Of a stretch of 62,121 nucleotides of DNA, positions 17,665-26,308 are shown piece by piece; positions within the stretch are counted from its first letter, which is position 1; the number at the start of each line of letters is the position of its first letter. A model generated the notes under the pieces. That model ran no database searches and was not told the DNA's origin. It worked only from the letters and a program-made list of their open reading frames with translations. Source of the DNA: an uncultured Eubacteriales bacterium (GTDB lineage: Bacteria; Bacillota; Clostridia; Oscillospirales; Oscillospiraceae); assembly GCA_959602365.1 (NCBI GenBank), contig CAUGSS010000013.1, positions 1 through 62,121 of the forward strand, in the 5' to 3' direction. The position numbers and the translations under genes are program-made.

Positions 17665-17703
17665 TCTGTAGGGTCTGACCAATAAGAATATGGAGGGATT
17701 TTA

Positions 17704-18339
17704 ATGAGTGTTCTGATCGAAATCGGCAACGCCCTGGAAAAAGGCAAAAAGAAGCTGGTCGTGCAGTACGTCCAGCAGGCGCTGGAGGAGGGTTTCTCCG
17801 CCCAGGATATCCTGACCGAGGGCCTGCTGCCCGGCATGGATCGGGTGGGTGTCAAATTCCGCGCCAATGAGATCTTTGTCCCCGAGGTGCTGGTGGCCGC
17901 CCGGGCGATGAACGCCGGCGCCGCCCTGCTCAAGCCCCTGCTGGCGGAAGAGGGAGCGGAGAGCCTGGGCAAGATGGTGCTGGGCACCGTCAAGGGAGAC
18001 CTGCACGACATCGGAAAGAACCTGGTCAAGATGATGGTGGAAGGCAAGGGCATCGAGGTCATCGACCTGGGCGTGGATGTGGAGCCCCAGGCCTTTGTCC
18101 AGGCCGCCATTGAAAACAACGCCGGGATCATCGGCTGCTCCGCTCTGCTGACGACCACCATGCCTGTCATGGAAGAGGTGGTCAAGGCCGCAGAGGATGC
18201 GGGGATCCGGGACAAGGTGAAGATTATGGTGGGCGGCGCGCCGGTCACCCAGGACTTCTGTGACTCCATCGGCGCCGACTACTACACTGAGGACGCGGCT
18301 TCCGCCGCCATCTGCGCGGCACAGATTCTGTCCGCCTGA
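17704..18339 (+). CDS. Corrinoid (B12-binding) methyl-carrier protein, MtaC/MtbC family
   Basis: A 211-residue protein with an N-terminal helical cap (about 1-85) and a cobalamin-binding Rossmann domain carrying the base-off signature DLHDIGK (Asp99, His101, Gly104) plus the downstream SxL and GG motifs (GCSALLTTTM near 143; VGGAPVTQDF near 177). His101 coordinates cobalt from below. It shuttles methyl groups between the two UroD-type methyltransferases that flank it and would be reactivated by the RACo-like protein at 13304. GGAGGG precedes the ATG. Confidence 0.93.
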   Translation: MSVLIEIGNALEKGKKKLVVQYVQQALEEGFSAQDILTEGLLPGMDRVGVKFRANEIFVPEVLVAARAMNAGAALLKPLLAEEGAESLGKMVLGTVKGDLHDIGKNLVKMMVEGKGIEVIDLGVDVEPQAFVQAAIENNAGIIGCSALLTTTMPVMEEVVKAAEDAGIRDKVKIMVGGAPVTQDFCDSIGADYYTEDAASAAICAAQILSA

Positions 18340-18354
18340 ACGAGGAGGAACGGG

Positions 18355-19365
18355 ATGAAGCGAAATATGAAACAGTGGGTGGCAGACACCATTGCCGCCC
18401 CGGTCAAGCAGCCCCTGCCGGTGCTGTCCTTTCCCGCGGTCCAGCTCATGGGCATTACCGTCCGTGATCTGATCTCCAGCAGCGACCACCAGGCCCAGGG
18501 CATGAAGCTGGTGGCCGACCGGATTCCCTCCGCCGCCTCCGTGAGCCTGATGGACCTGTCGGTGGAAGCTGAGTGCTTTGGCTCCACCATCCGGGTGTCC
18601 GACGACGAAGTCCCCACTGTGATCGGCTCCATTGTCTCCGACGAGGATGAGGCGCAGGCGCTGGCCGTCCCGCCCATCGGCTCCGGCCGGACCGGCATCT
18701 ATATTGAGGCCATCCGCAAGGCCACCGAGCTCATCACCGACCGTCCGGTGTTCGCCGGCGTCATCGGCCCCTTCTCCCTGGCCGGCCGTCTGATGGACGT
18801 CAGCGAGGCCATGATCTACTGCTATGAGGAGCCGGACATGGTCCACACCATCATGGAAAAGACCACCGCGTTTCTGATCGAGTACTGCAAGGCCTACAAG
18901 CAGGCCGGCGCCAACGGCGTGGTGATGGCCGAGCCGCTGACCGGAATGCTCTCTCCCAATCTGGCGGAGGAGTTCTCCCACCCCTATGTCAAGCAGATTG
19001 TGGAGGCGGTGCAGGACGACGATTTTGCCGTGATCTATCACAACTGCGGCAACAACGTGGTGCTCATGTCCGAGGGGATTTTCGGCAACGGCGCCATGGG
19101 GTATCATTTCGGCAACGCCATCCGCATGGCGGATATCCTGCCCAATGTTCCCGCCGACCGGCTGGCCATGGGCAATGTGGACCCGGCGGGGCAGCTGCGC
19201 AACGGCACCCCTGAGTCCGTCCGGGAGGCCACCCAGGCTGTGATGAGCGAATGCTGCAGCTGGCCCAATTTTGTCATCTCCACCGGATGTGACATTCCCC
19301 CCATGTCTCCCTGGGAGAATATCGACGCCTTCTTTGCGGCGGCGAAGGAGTTCTATCAGGCGTAA
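18355..19365 (+). CDS. Uroporphyrinogen decarboxylase-like methyltransferase (second copy, MtaA-like)
   Basis: A 336-residue UroD-superfamily protein with the MtaA-type zinc-ligand pattern (VIYHNCGNNV near 227, and TGCDIPPMSP near 304). MtaA-like enzymes take the methyl group from the corrinoid protein to coenzyme M or, in bacteria, tetrahydrofolate. The start lies 15 bp after the corrinoid gene with GAGGAGGAACGG upstream. Two UroD-type proteins of different length flanking one corrinoid protein suggest one substrate-specific and one cofactor-specific methyltransferase. Which is which is inference. Confidence 0.85.
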   Translation: MKRNMKQWVADTIAAPVKQPLPVLSFPAVQLMGITVRDLISSSDHQAQGMKLVADRIPSAASVSLMDLSVEAECFGSTIRVSDDEVPTVIGSIVSDEDEAQALAVPPIGSGRTGIYIEAIRKATELITDRPVFAGVIGPFSLAGRLMDVSEAMIYCYEEPDMVHTIMEKTTAFLIEYCKAYKQAGANGVVMAEPLTGMLSPNLAEEFSHPYVKQIVEAVQDDDFAVIYHNCGNNVVLMSEGIFGNGAMGYHFGNAIRMADILPNVPADRLAMGNVDPAGQLRNGTPESVREATQAVMSECCSWPNFVISTGCDIPPMSPWENIDAFFAAAKEFYQA

Positions 19366-19410
19366 GGCCGGAGACCCCATCGCCTCCGAAGGGTGATATC
19401 AGTTGAAATA

Positions 19411-19454
19411 ACAGCCGCGGGATGCTTTGGCATCCCGCGGCTGTTTTGCTTTTT
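19411..19454 (+). terminator. Strong intrinsic terminator of the methyltransferase operon
   Basis: ACAGCCGCGGGATGC pairs perfectly with GCATCCCGCGGCTGT around a TTTG loop, followed by TTTGCTTTTT. Confidence 0.9.
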
Positions 19455-19712
19455 CCCCGGCAGGCCTTCGGGGGATGCTCAGGAGGGCCGGACCGCAAAA
19501 CCGGCGGCGGCTTTGCGCGGGTTGGACCAGGGGGGCTGGCCCGATCTGTCCCAGTTCGCTTAAGCCCCAGAGGCGGACAGCGCTGGCTGCGTTCCCCTTG
19601 CTTGCGCTGGGGCGGTGTGTTGCCTGGCGCTGCGGGGACAGAGCCGGGCCGGAGAGAAACAGCAGCGGCAGACGGGATGTTCTGTCTGCCGCTGCTGTAA
19701 TTTTTGGGAAGC
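19455..19712. other. Gap with a terminator for the HPr-like gene
   Basis: No gene is seen. CAGCAGCGGCAGAC (19661-19674) pairs with GTCTGCCGCTGCTG (19685-19698). On the minus strand this hairpin is followed by TTTCTCT, so it terminates the leftward HPr-like gene; on the plus strand TAATTTTT follows. Confidence 0.6.
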
Positions 19713-19958
19713 TCAGGTCAGAAATGCGGCCAGCGCCTCCAGGGCGCGCTCCTCGTCCGGGCCGTCGGCCTGGATGGTGACGGTCATACCGGCCTGAAGC
19801 GTCAGCGCGATCACGCTGAGGGTGCTCTTGGCGTTTGCGGTGGCATTGCCATGGGAGAGTTTGATTACGCTTTTAAATTCCTTCGCAAGCCGGATCAAAT
19901 CGGATGCATTCTGCATGTCCACACTGCGCCGCTGAATGGTTAGCGTTCGACTTAACAT
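19713..19958 (-). CDS. HPr-like phosphocarrier-fold protein without the catalytic histidine
   Basis: An 81-residue protein whose length and C-terminal two thirds fit the HPr fold (NAKSTLSVIALTLQAGMTV then DEERALEALAAFL). In HPr the phosphorylated His15 sits in GIHARPA; here the aligned segment is SVDMQNA, with Asp14 in place of His and no Arg17. Ser45 in AKS aligns with the regulatory Ser46 of HPr. Like Crh of Bacillus, it could therefore act only through HPr kinase-type seryl phosphorylation and not in sugar transport (inference). GAGGTGAGG precedes the ATG. It is monocistronic. Confidence 0.85.
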   Translation of the reverse strand: MLSRTLTIQRRSVDMQNASDLIRLAKEFKSVIKLSHGNATANAKSTLSVIALTLQAGMTVTIQADGPDEERALEALAAFLT

Positions 19959-20126
19959 GATTCCTCACCTCATTCATTTTCATCTGAGCCGAACAAGCTG
20001 CCCTTTTGTTATTTTAAGCGTAGCACATCTTCGCCCCGGATGCAAGGCGGGATTCTGCCTGCTCTTGTTCTATGGTGTGCTGTTTTGGATTGCAGCCTGT
20101 CCGCACGCTGCAGGATGAGCCGCGGC

Positions 20127-20561
20127 TCAGCGGAAAATCTTGCGGATGGCGTAGTCCAGCTCGAACACGTCCCCCGCCCGCCGGGTCAGAGGCATCATGG
20201 CCACCAGGACGGCCTCTTTCAGAGAGGGGAGAGGGGTGGGCAGGATGACACAGGCGGCGGTGCTCCGCCGCAGCAGGTGGAACAGCTGGTCCATATAGAC
20301 GCAGGTGCTTCCGCTCACGGCCACCAGCGCCGCCATGGGCCGCTCCCAGGTCAGCATCTTGACATAGGGAATCAGCAGCGGCTGAATTTCCTCCTCGCTG
20401 GCCGAGATGCAGCACCCCCGCAGTTCGGTGTCCTGCTGCAGCCTGGTCTGGAGGCTGCGCAGCTCGTCACACACATCTGCGTGGCGGGCGCCGCTCAGGG
20501 ATCTGAGGGCTTCCTTCACCGTGTTCTGCATTTCCTGTAGTTTGATCACCTTTGCCGTCAT
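20127..20561 (-). CDS. Hypothetical protein
   Basis: A 144-residue protein I do not recognise. The N-terminal 60 residues are helical and charged with a predicted amphipathic run (LQEMQNTVKEALRSL, DELRSLQTRLQQ). The middle contains two cysteines (RGCCISASEEE) and the C-terminal half has alternating hydrophobic strands (AALVAVSGSTCVYM, AACVILPTPLP), suggesting a small alpha/beta domain. AGGGATAAC lies before the ATG at 20561. It is transcribed in the same direction as the HPr-like gene 168 bp downstream but separated from it. Confidence 0.6.
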   Translation of the reverse strand: MTAKVIKLQEMQNTVKEALRSLSGARHADVCDELRSLQTRLQQDTELRGCCISASEEEIQPLLIPYVKMLTWERPMAALVAVSGSTCVYMDQLFHLLRRSTAACVILPTPLPSLKEAVLVAMMPLTRRAGDVFELDYAIRKIFR

Positions 20562-21308
20562 TGTTATCCCTCACAATCAGGTCTGGAAGCGGGCGGGGGC
20601 GGTGGGAGGGCGTGAGCGCTGTCCCGTTTGCAGAATGGCTCTGCCGGTGGGTCTTATGAAGTGATGAGAGCAAATGGAACCATGGAAAAAAGAAGGGCTC
20701 CGTGACAAATGTGTTACCCAAGTCATGGAGTCCCCTGCAGGTCTGATTTAATTGTATGTGGTTTTGGCCGCATTATGAACCCGTGTGTCTTGCCGCGGTC
20801 TGAAACCCAGTGTTCCGGCTGCTTGCCTGTCCGCAGCCGGGGGCGTCTTGACTCGGGGGCGCTGCTGTTGTCAATGTCCTGGTCGCTCGATGGATTCCAG
20901 CGGTGATCTGCCGCGCCGGCGATTGTGGCCGGTATGGGCAGATCGCGGAAGGGAAGGGTACATTTGCTGCCGCGCCGGCGCCGTCAGCGCGGGCTGATAC
21001 TGCTATCCTAACATATTTTTCTCCGGTTCACAACCGGGTTTTCCATTTTTCGACAGGGAAGCAGGGCGAAGATGCGGCGGGCGGCGCGGATCGGCATGGC
21101 TGGGAGGGGAGAAGCTCTGCCCCGCGGGGGCTGGGTGGAGATGAAAGCGGCCGGGGCCTCTCTGGGGCAGAGGAGCGCACGGGAGGGCACCGGCCGGAGG
21201 CCGGATTGAATATCGCAGCCACTTGACCGGCATGCATCTTTTGTGGTAATCTAAACCAGTACAATCATAATAAAACTGAATACGCCCATTTCATAAAACA
21301 TTATTTAT
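20562..21308. other. Long non-coding interval
   Basis: About 750 bp without a convincing gene. Short open frames (for example 20903-21226 plus) have no ribosome site and a composition like random GC-rich DNA. The right end (about 21235-21310) becomes AT-rich and probably holds the promoter of the structured leader that follows, but no clear hexamer pair is visible. Confidence 0.5.
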
Positions 21309-21427
21309 TTTGCGCCGGCCCTTGCCGCCGGCGGGTTTTGCAGCGCAAAGCCGTTACATAGCATGGCGAATGTTGTGCGAGAGAGTCCCTCCCGCTGGTT
21401 TGTCATGCCTGTGTGACGGCTTTTTTG
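21309..21427 (+). ncRNA. Structured leader RNA ending in a terminator-type stem
   Basis: TTTGCG (21309-21314) pairs with CGCAAA (21344-21349) and encloses the hairpin GCCGGC (21314-21319) / GCCGGC (21327-21332). Directly after, AAGCCGTTACATAGCATG (21348-21365) pairs with CATGCCTGTGTGACGGCTT (21404-21422) around a 38-nt apical region, and TTTTTTG follows. The two elements share bases 21348-21349, so they could be alternatives. This resembles an attenuator or riboswitch-like leader for the primase-helicase gene at 21487; it matches no riboswitch I can name. Confidence 0.5.
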
Positions 21428-21486
21428 TTTGAAACAGCCGAAATGTCGGGTCAGAGACAGACGGTATTTAGAAAGGGGCGGCAGAT

Positions 21487-22494
21487 ATGAATGACAGTGC
21501 GTTGATCCGCGGCCGGAGCTATCATTTTCTCAAGCAGATTGCTTCGCTGGAGGGAGGGGAGCCATGGATCCTCTGCGCAGACGCATCGGGGGAGACCTTT
21601 GTGTGTTCAGAGGCATTGTGGCGCAGCAGTTTCCTAGGGGAGAAGCAGGTCGCTCCGGTCCACGCCCAGAGTCCTGCGCGGGAAAAGATTGCGTTTTTCC
21701 TCTCCCTGTTCCGGGGGCGGGAAGGCCTGTACGCAAAGCGGTATTACAGTGCCGGCAGCGGGAAAAGCGGGTATACGCCTGCGTGCAGGAACGAATGGAG
21801 CGCGGGATTGTGCGATAAAAAGAGATACCGGTGCCCGGATTGCCCCAACCGCGCATTCCTGCCGCTGTCTGAGCGGGAGGTCAGGGGGCACCTGGTGGGG
21901 CGGGACCCGTGGTGCAGGGATGTGGCGGCCATTTATCCGATGCTGGAGGACAATACCACCTGGCTGTTGGCCGCCGATTTTGACGAGGAAAACTGGCAGG
22001 CTGATGTGAGCGCATTTTGTCAGTGCTGTGAAGAGCTTGGCCTAGTGCCGGCGGTGGAACGCTCCCGCTCCGGCAGCGGAGCCCATGTGTGGTTTTTTTT
22101 CTCCCGTCCCGTGCCTGCGGCGGAGGCGCGCCGCCTGGGCAGCGGCCTGATTACCCGCGCCATGTCCCGCCGGCATGAGCTCTCTTTTTCGTCCTATGAC
22201 CGGCTTTTTCCATCCCAGGATATGGTGCCCAAAGGCGGCTTTGGCAATCTGATTGCGCTGCCCTTTCAGGGACAGGCCCAGAAAAATGGGAACACCCTGT
22301 TTGTGGACGGGCAGTTTGTGCCTTATCCGGACCAATGGGCCTTCCTGTCCACGCTGCCGCGGGTGACGCCGGAACAGCTGACGGCGTGCCTGCACAAGCT
22401 GTGCAGTGAGGGCGATATGGGCGCATTGGCCGATGCGGCGGAGGGACAGGCGCCGTGGCAGCGGAAGCGGGGGGCGGAAAACGCTGAGCAATAA
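21487..22494 (+). CDS. Archaeo-eukaryotic primase-like protein of the TOTE conflict type (N-terminal part of a split gene)
   Basis: A 335-residue protein whose core reads as the AEP primase domain found in TOTE conflict-system proteins: RGREGLYAKRYYS, a Cys cluster (CDKKRYRCPDCPNR) giving a zinc-binding site, the catalytic acidic pair in LLAADFDEENW (near 160), and SRSGSGAHVWFFF (near 195) followed by GNLIALPFQG. In homologues this domain continues directly into a superfamily 2 helicase. Here the frame ends at 22494 while the helicase lies one frame over; reading one G fewer in the G6 run at 22469-22474 would join them. AGAAAGGGGCGG precedes the ATG. Confidence 0.8.
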   Translation: MNDSALIRGRSYHFLKQIASLEGGEPWILCADASGETFVCSEALWRSSFLGEKQVAPVHAQSPAREKIAFFLSLFRGREGLYAKRYYSAGSGKSGYTPACRNEWSAGLCDKKRYRCPDCPNRAFLPLSEREVRGHLVGRDPWCRDVAAIYPMLEDNTTWLLAADFDEENWQADVSAFCQCCEELGLVPAVERSRSGSGAHVWFFFSRPVPAAEARRLGSGLITRAMSRRHELSFSSYDRLFPSQDMVPKGGFGNLIALPFQGQAQKNGNTLFVDGQFVPYPDQWAFLSTLPRVTPEQLTACLHKLCSEGDMGALADAAEGQAPWQRKRGAENAEQ

Positions 22495-24415
22495 GGATTT
22501 CCCCATTCAGGTGACGGCGGTGATCTCCAACCAGATTTACATTGCGAAACAGGGCTTTTCCCAGGGGGCGCTGAACGGCCTGAAACGGCTGGCGGCCTTC
22601 CCGAATCCCGAGTTTCGGATCAAGCAGGCCATGCGCCTCCCGGTGTACGGGGTGCCCCGGGTCCTGGACTGCGGATATGAAGACGAAGCCTATCTCGGAA
22701 TTCCCCGGGGATGTAAGGATGCGCTGCTGGAGATGTTGGGAGAGTATGGCGTTCCGGCGGTGTTCCAGGATCACAGATGCGCCGGGCGCGACATTGACGT
22801 CTCCTTCCGGGGGGCGCTTCGCCCCGAACAGGAAGCCGCGGCCCAGGCACTTCTGGCCGAGGAGATGGGGGTCCTGTCTGCGGCACCCGGATTTGGCAAG
22901 ACGGTGATCGGTGCCTATCTCATAGGACAGCGCAAAACCAACACGCTGATTCTGGTGCAGTCCAGCGCATTGCTGGAACAGTGGAAGTCGGCGCTGGAAC
23001 AGTTCCTGGAGATCCGGGAGGTTTTGCCGGAGCCGCCCAAGAGGCGGGGGAGGGCAAAGCAGGTTCAGCGGATTGGCCAGATCGGCGCAGGCAAGCATAC
23101 CCGGGGCGGAATCGTTGATATCGCGATTATGCAGTCCATGTTTGAAGGCAAAGAGAGGAGCGTCAAACCCTTTGCCGCCGAATATGGCATGGTCATCGTG
23201 GATGAGTGCCACCATGTGGCGGCCTTTACCTTTGAGCGGGTGCTCAAGGCGGTGGAGGCGAAATATGTCTACGGCCTGTCCGCCACGCCGGTGCGCAAGG
23301 ACGGGCACCACCCCATCATCTTCCTGCAGTGCGGGCCCGTCCGGTACCTGGTGGACGCCAAGAGCCAGGCGGAGAAGCGCGCCTTTTCCCATTTTGTCAT
23401 CCCCAGGTTTACCCGCACCCGGCTGCCTGATGCCAACGGCATTCAGGCGCTGTACGCGGGCATTGTGGACAATGAGGACCGAAACCAGCTGCTGATTGCC
23501 GATACCCTGAAGCTGGTCCGGGAGGACCGCACGCCGATTTTGCTGACCCAGCGGACGGATCACGCCGCCCGGCTTGCGGCGCTGTTGGAGCACAAGGTGC
23601 GCCATGTCTTTTTGCTGGTGGGCAGCGATAAGCCCAGGGACAGAAGAGAAAAGCTGGCCGCACTGCAGGCGGTGCCCCAGGAAGAGAAGGTGGTGATTGT
23701 CGCCACCGGCAGGTACATCGGGGAGGGCTTTGACGTGCCCAGGCTGGACACACTGCTTTTGGCAATGCCCATCTCCTGGAAGGGGACGCTGACCCAGTAT
23801 GCGGGCCGGCTCCACCGAAACTATGAGGGGAAGCGCGAGGTGCGCATCTATGACTATGTGGATCTGCAGGTGCCGGTTCTGGAGCGCATGTATCACAGAC
23901 GGCTGAAGGGATATGCGGAATTGGGATATCAGGTGAAGTTCGGGGCCCAGGATGAGAGCGTCAGCGCAATCTATGATGGGCCTTCCGCCTTGGCGACCTT
24001 TGAGCGGGATCTGGCCAAAGCGGTCAGGAATATTGTGATTGTCAGCCCATACCTCCAGAAGGGCCGGGTTGCCCAGCTGCTGCCCAGCCTCCAGTCGGCC
24101 ATGGCCTCCGGTGTTGAGGTGGTGGTCCACACCAGAGATACGGCGTGCCTTGCGCCGGAGGAGCAGGCCGGGGCCCATGAGGCCGGCAGGATGTTGGAGC
24201 AGGCCGGTATCGCTGTGGTTGGACACAGCGCGCTTCAGCAGCGCTATGGAATCCTGGACGAGCGGGTGGTGTGGTATGGAAGCGCCGACCTGCTGGCCTT
24301 TGGCCGGAGGGATGCCAGTATGCTCCGGTTTAAAAATGCGGATGTGGCTGGAGAGCTTCTGGACCTGGTACGGGAGGCCGGGGGCGAACAGCTCCGAATA
24401 GAGGAGGGGATATAA
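22406..24415 (+). CDS. DEAD/DEAH superfamily 2 helicase with PLD-like C-terminus (C-terminal part of the split primase-helicase)
   Basis: Continues the upstream primase in the next frame. The shared protein would read on through RKTLSNKDFP. Walker A APGFGKT (near 161), DECH box (MVIVDECHHVA) and SATPVRKDG mark a superfamily 2 helicase, with C-terminal helicase motifs (GRYIGEGFDVPRLD, QYAGRLHR). The last 150 residues resemble a PLD-type nuclease fold (GILDERVVWYGSADLL), but the HxK motif is QQR, so it may be inactive. Start codons GTG 22406 and ATG 22433 lack a ribosome site, supporting a frameshifted single gene of about 975 residues. Likely mobile-element conflict or defence function. Confidence 0.8.
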   Translation: MRAIWAHWPMRRRDRRRGSGSGGRKTLSNKDFPIQVTAVISNQIYIAKQGFSQGALNGLKRLAAFPNPEFRIKQAMRLPVYGVPRVLDCGYEDEAYLGIPRGCKDALLEMLGEYGVPAVFQDHRCAGRDIDVSFRGALRPEQEAAAQALLAEEMGVLSAAPGFGKTVIGAYLIGQRKTNTLILVQSSALLEQWKSALEQFLEIREVLPEPPKRRGRAKQVQRIGQIGAGKHTRGGIVDIAIMQSMFEGKERSVKPFAAEYGMVIVDECHHVAAFTFERVLKAVEAKYVYGLSATPVRKDGHHPIIFLQCGPVRYLVDAKSQAEKRAFSHFVIPRFTRTRLPDANGIQALYAGIVDNEDRNQLLIADTLKLVREDRTPILLTQRTDHAARLAALLEHKVRHVFLLVGSDKPRDRREKLAALQAVPQEEKVVIVATGRYIGEGFDVPRLDTLLLAMPISWKGTLTQYAGRLHRNYEGKREVRIYDYVDLQVPVLERMYHRRLKGYAELGYQVKFGAQDESVSAIYDGPSALATFERDLAKAVRNIVIVSPYLQKGRVAQLLPSLQSAMASGVEVVVHTRDTACLAPEEQAGAHEAGRMLEQAGIAVVGHSALQQRYGILDERVVWYGSADLLAFGRRDASMLRFKNADVAGELLDLVREAGGEQLRIEEGI

Positions 24416-24654
24416 AAGCTGTTTCCAAACGTCCGTGCGGATACGGCTGCGGGCAGCTGGATTTGGCAAGCCCCCTGACCTGGATGGAGTAAGCGGTTTG
24501 GACAGAGCGGTGCACGGGGGCAGCGGATAGAGGATACGCCGGATCTGCCCGGAGACCAAAGGCGCCCCGGGACACCTGCCCGGGGCGTCTGCTGTCCTCC
24601 GAGACCCCTCCGGCCCGGCAGGGGGAATCATTCAGATTTTTTCTGCATAGATAC
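24416..24654. other. Gap downstream of the primase-helicase gene
   Basis: No gene is seen. A hairpin CGCCCCGGG / CCCGGGGCG at 24563-24587 may end transcription of the helicase gene, although it lacks a T tract. Confidence 0.5.
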
Positions 24655-24682
24655 TTTACAAATTCTGTTTTTCTGGTATAAT
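24655..24682 (+). promoter_or_regulatory. Housekeeping promoter of the tRNA-Ala gene
   Basis: -35 TTTACA (24655-24660) and -10 TATAAT (24677-24682) are separated by 16 bp, and the mature tRNA begins 44 bp further on. Confidence 0.75.
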
Positions 24683-24725
24683 AGCAAGGTCGATGATTGT
24701 ATTTTTCCCTTTCGCATGATCATCC

Positions 24726-24801
24726 GGGCCTGTAGCGCAGCTGGGAGCGCATCACATTCGCATTGTGGGGGTCGTCGGTTCGAATCCGATCAGGTCCACC
24801 A
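24726..24801 (+). tRNA. tRNA-Ala (anticodon CGC)
   Basis: A 76-nt cloverleaf including an encoded CCA end. Acceptor GGGCCTG pairs with CAGGTCC with the G3:U70 wobble that is the alanine identity element. D arm is GCGC/GCGC, the anticodon loop TTCGCAT gives CGC (codon GCG), and the T arm contains the standard TTCGAAT loop. The gene has its own promoter and ends on a perfect 15-bp terminator hairpin. It marks the left edge of the accessory island. Confidence 0.95.
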
Positions 24802-24838
24802 AAGTTCTGAAAACCTCTGGTTTTCAGAACTTTTTTTA
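24801..24838 (+). terminator. Terminator of tRNA-Ala
   Basis: AAAGTTCTGAAAACC pairs perfectly with its complement around a TCT loop and is followed by TTTT. The T tract also supplies the TAA stop of the leftward recombinase remnant. Confidence 0.9.
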
Positions 24839-26304
24839 TGCAAACATGTGGGCCGGCGACGCGGGTGGGGTGTCCTCGCCTTTCCCATTTTCATACCAGA
24901 AAAAATGCTGAAAATCCTCGAAAGAGATGTTGAATTCGATCTCGATCCGATAACCCCGGTACAGTTTTACCGATTTGATCAGTTGGGCGGCGATCACCTT
25001 TTGCTCGGCAAAGCTGCCCATTTCAAACAGGTCGGCCCAGGTCAGAATTTTCTGGTACTCCTTTTTGATAGAGGCAGCGGTTTCCATCAGCTCTTCCACC
25101 CGATCCTGGGCCTGCCGCAACTTTTCTTCTGTCTCCTGTGATGACTTTTCCGCCTCGTCCAGCAGCCCGTTGAGCAGATCGGCGCTGAATTTGCTCTCTC
25201 CGCGGATCACCTTGATGGTCTCCGCCCGGAAATCGGCTATTTCAGCTTGCTTTTTCTCCAGCTCCTCCTGAAGCCGTGCCACTTCCGCCTTGGCCTGTCT
25301 CAGCTCCACCTTCTGCTGCCTGGATACAATTGTGCTCTCTGGAATGGCCTTCAACCCTGCCAGCTCCGCGCAGATGACGGATTTGACGATCTCATCCACC
25401 TTCCGCACGACGTATCCGCTCTGGCCATCACACTCATCCGGGTGCCGGATTTTAAAATGACATAAGTACCGGAGACGTGGGTCGCAGTGCTCCGCGTCTT
25501 TTTTCTTCGTCCTGCGGCCACTTGTCGTCAGAGTCAGCCTGTTCCCGCAGTGTCCGCAGTAGATGTTCCCCACCAACAGCGATTGGCCTTTGCTATTGAA
25601 GGGGGTCGTACTGTGGTGGGTCGTCCGGTCCCTCATCATCTGCTGCGCCCGCGCAAAGGTGTCCTCATCGATGATTTGGAGTTCCGGAATGGGGCGGACT
25701 GGCTCTCACCATTCTTGATAATCCCGGTGTACATCACATTCTTCAGCATTCTGACGATAGAACAGTTGGGAATGCTCTTTCCACTCCGGGCGCGGATGTT
25801 GACCTCACATAAATAGCGGCTGATTCGCTGGGCACCGTAGCCTTCCCGGACGTACTTCTGAAAGATGAGCTGAACGACCTCCGCCTCTTTCTCGTCGATC
25901 TCCAGGTCATAGACCGGCTTGTTGCGCTTGTTCATCCTGCCCCGGTGGACCAGATGGTAGCCATAGGGCACAGTCCCGCCTGTATACAGCCCCTGTTCCG
26001 TCAGCTGTTCCAACCGGGTCTTGGTCCTGACAGAGGTCTTTAGGCTCTCGCCGGATGCCTGCCAGAAGCGGATGTAATTCATCAGCTTGTCCACATGGGT
26101 CTCAAAACGCTGTTGGCCCTCCATGGCGCTCCAGACTTCAATCCCATGCTTGGTAAACCACTCGACGACAAAGGGAGTTTCATTATCCCTGCGCCCCAGC
26201 CGGTCAAACATATGTAAAACGTCCGCAAACTCACTTTGGCTAATCCCCATATCTTCCCGCAGAGCACGAATCCTAGCTCCGCAGCGTTTCATATCAAAAA
26301 GCAT
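24836..26304 (-). pseudogene. Serine recombinase remnant (truncated and frameshifted)
   Basis: The two frames together read as the middle and end of a large serine recombinase: MFDRLGRRDNETPFVVEWF (end of the resolvase domain), the recombinase domain ending RSGKSIPNCSIVRMLKNVMY, then, after a frameshift near 25690, the zinc ribbon CGHCGNRLTLT...C and a coiled coil (about 100 residues). The true N-terminus with the catalytic serine is gone; instead residues 1-30 are an XRE-like segment (ARIRALREDMGISQSEFADVL) with its own GGAGG site and ATG at 26304. The protein cannot recombine DNA as encoded. It is probably the former integrase of the island beside tRNA-Ala. Confidence 0.85.
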
Positions 26305-26308
26305 AAAA

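Noticed and set aside
20903..21226. 107-codon frame in the long intergenic region
   Set aside because: No ribosome binding site, composition typical of random frames in GC-rich DNA, and an equally long frame exists on the opposite strand.
22151..24631. 826-codon open frame antisense to the primase-helicase gene
   Set aside because: It mirrors the third-position GC bias of the real gene, has no ribosome site and encodes a Gly/Pro/His/Arg-rich sequence with no domain.
24780..24801. tRNA 3' end as attachment site of the island
   Set aside because: I could not find a second copy of the tRNA 3' end elsewhere in the window, and large serine recombinases do not usually target tRNA genes.
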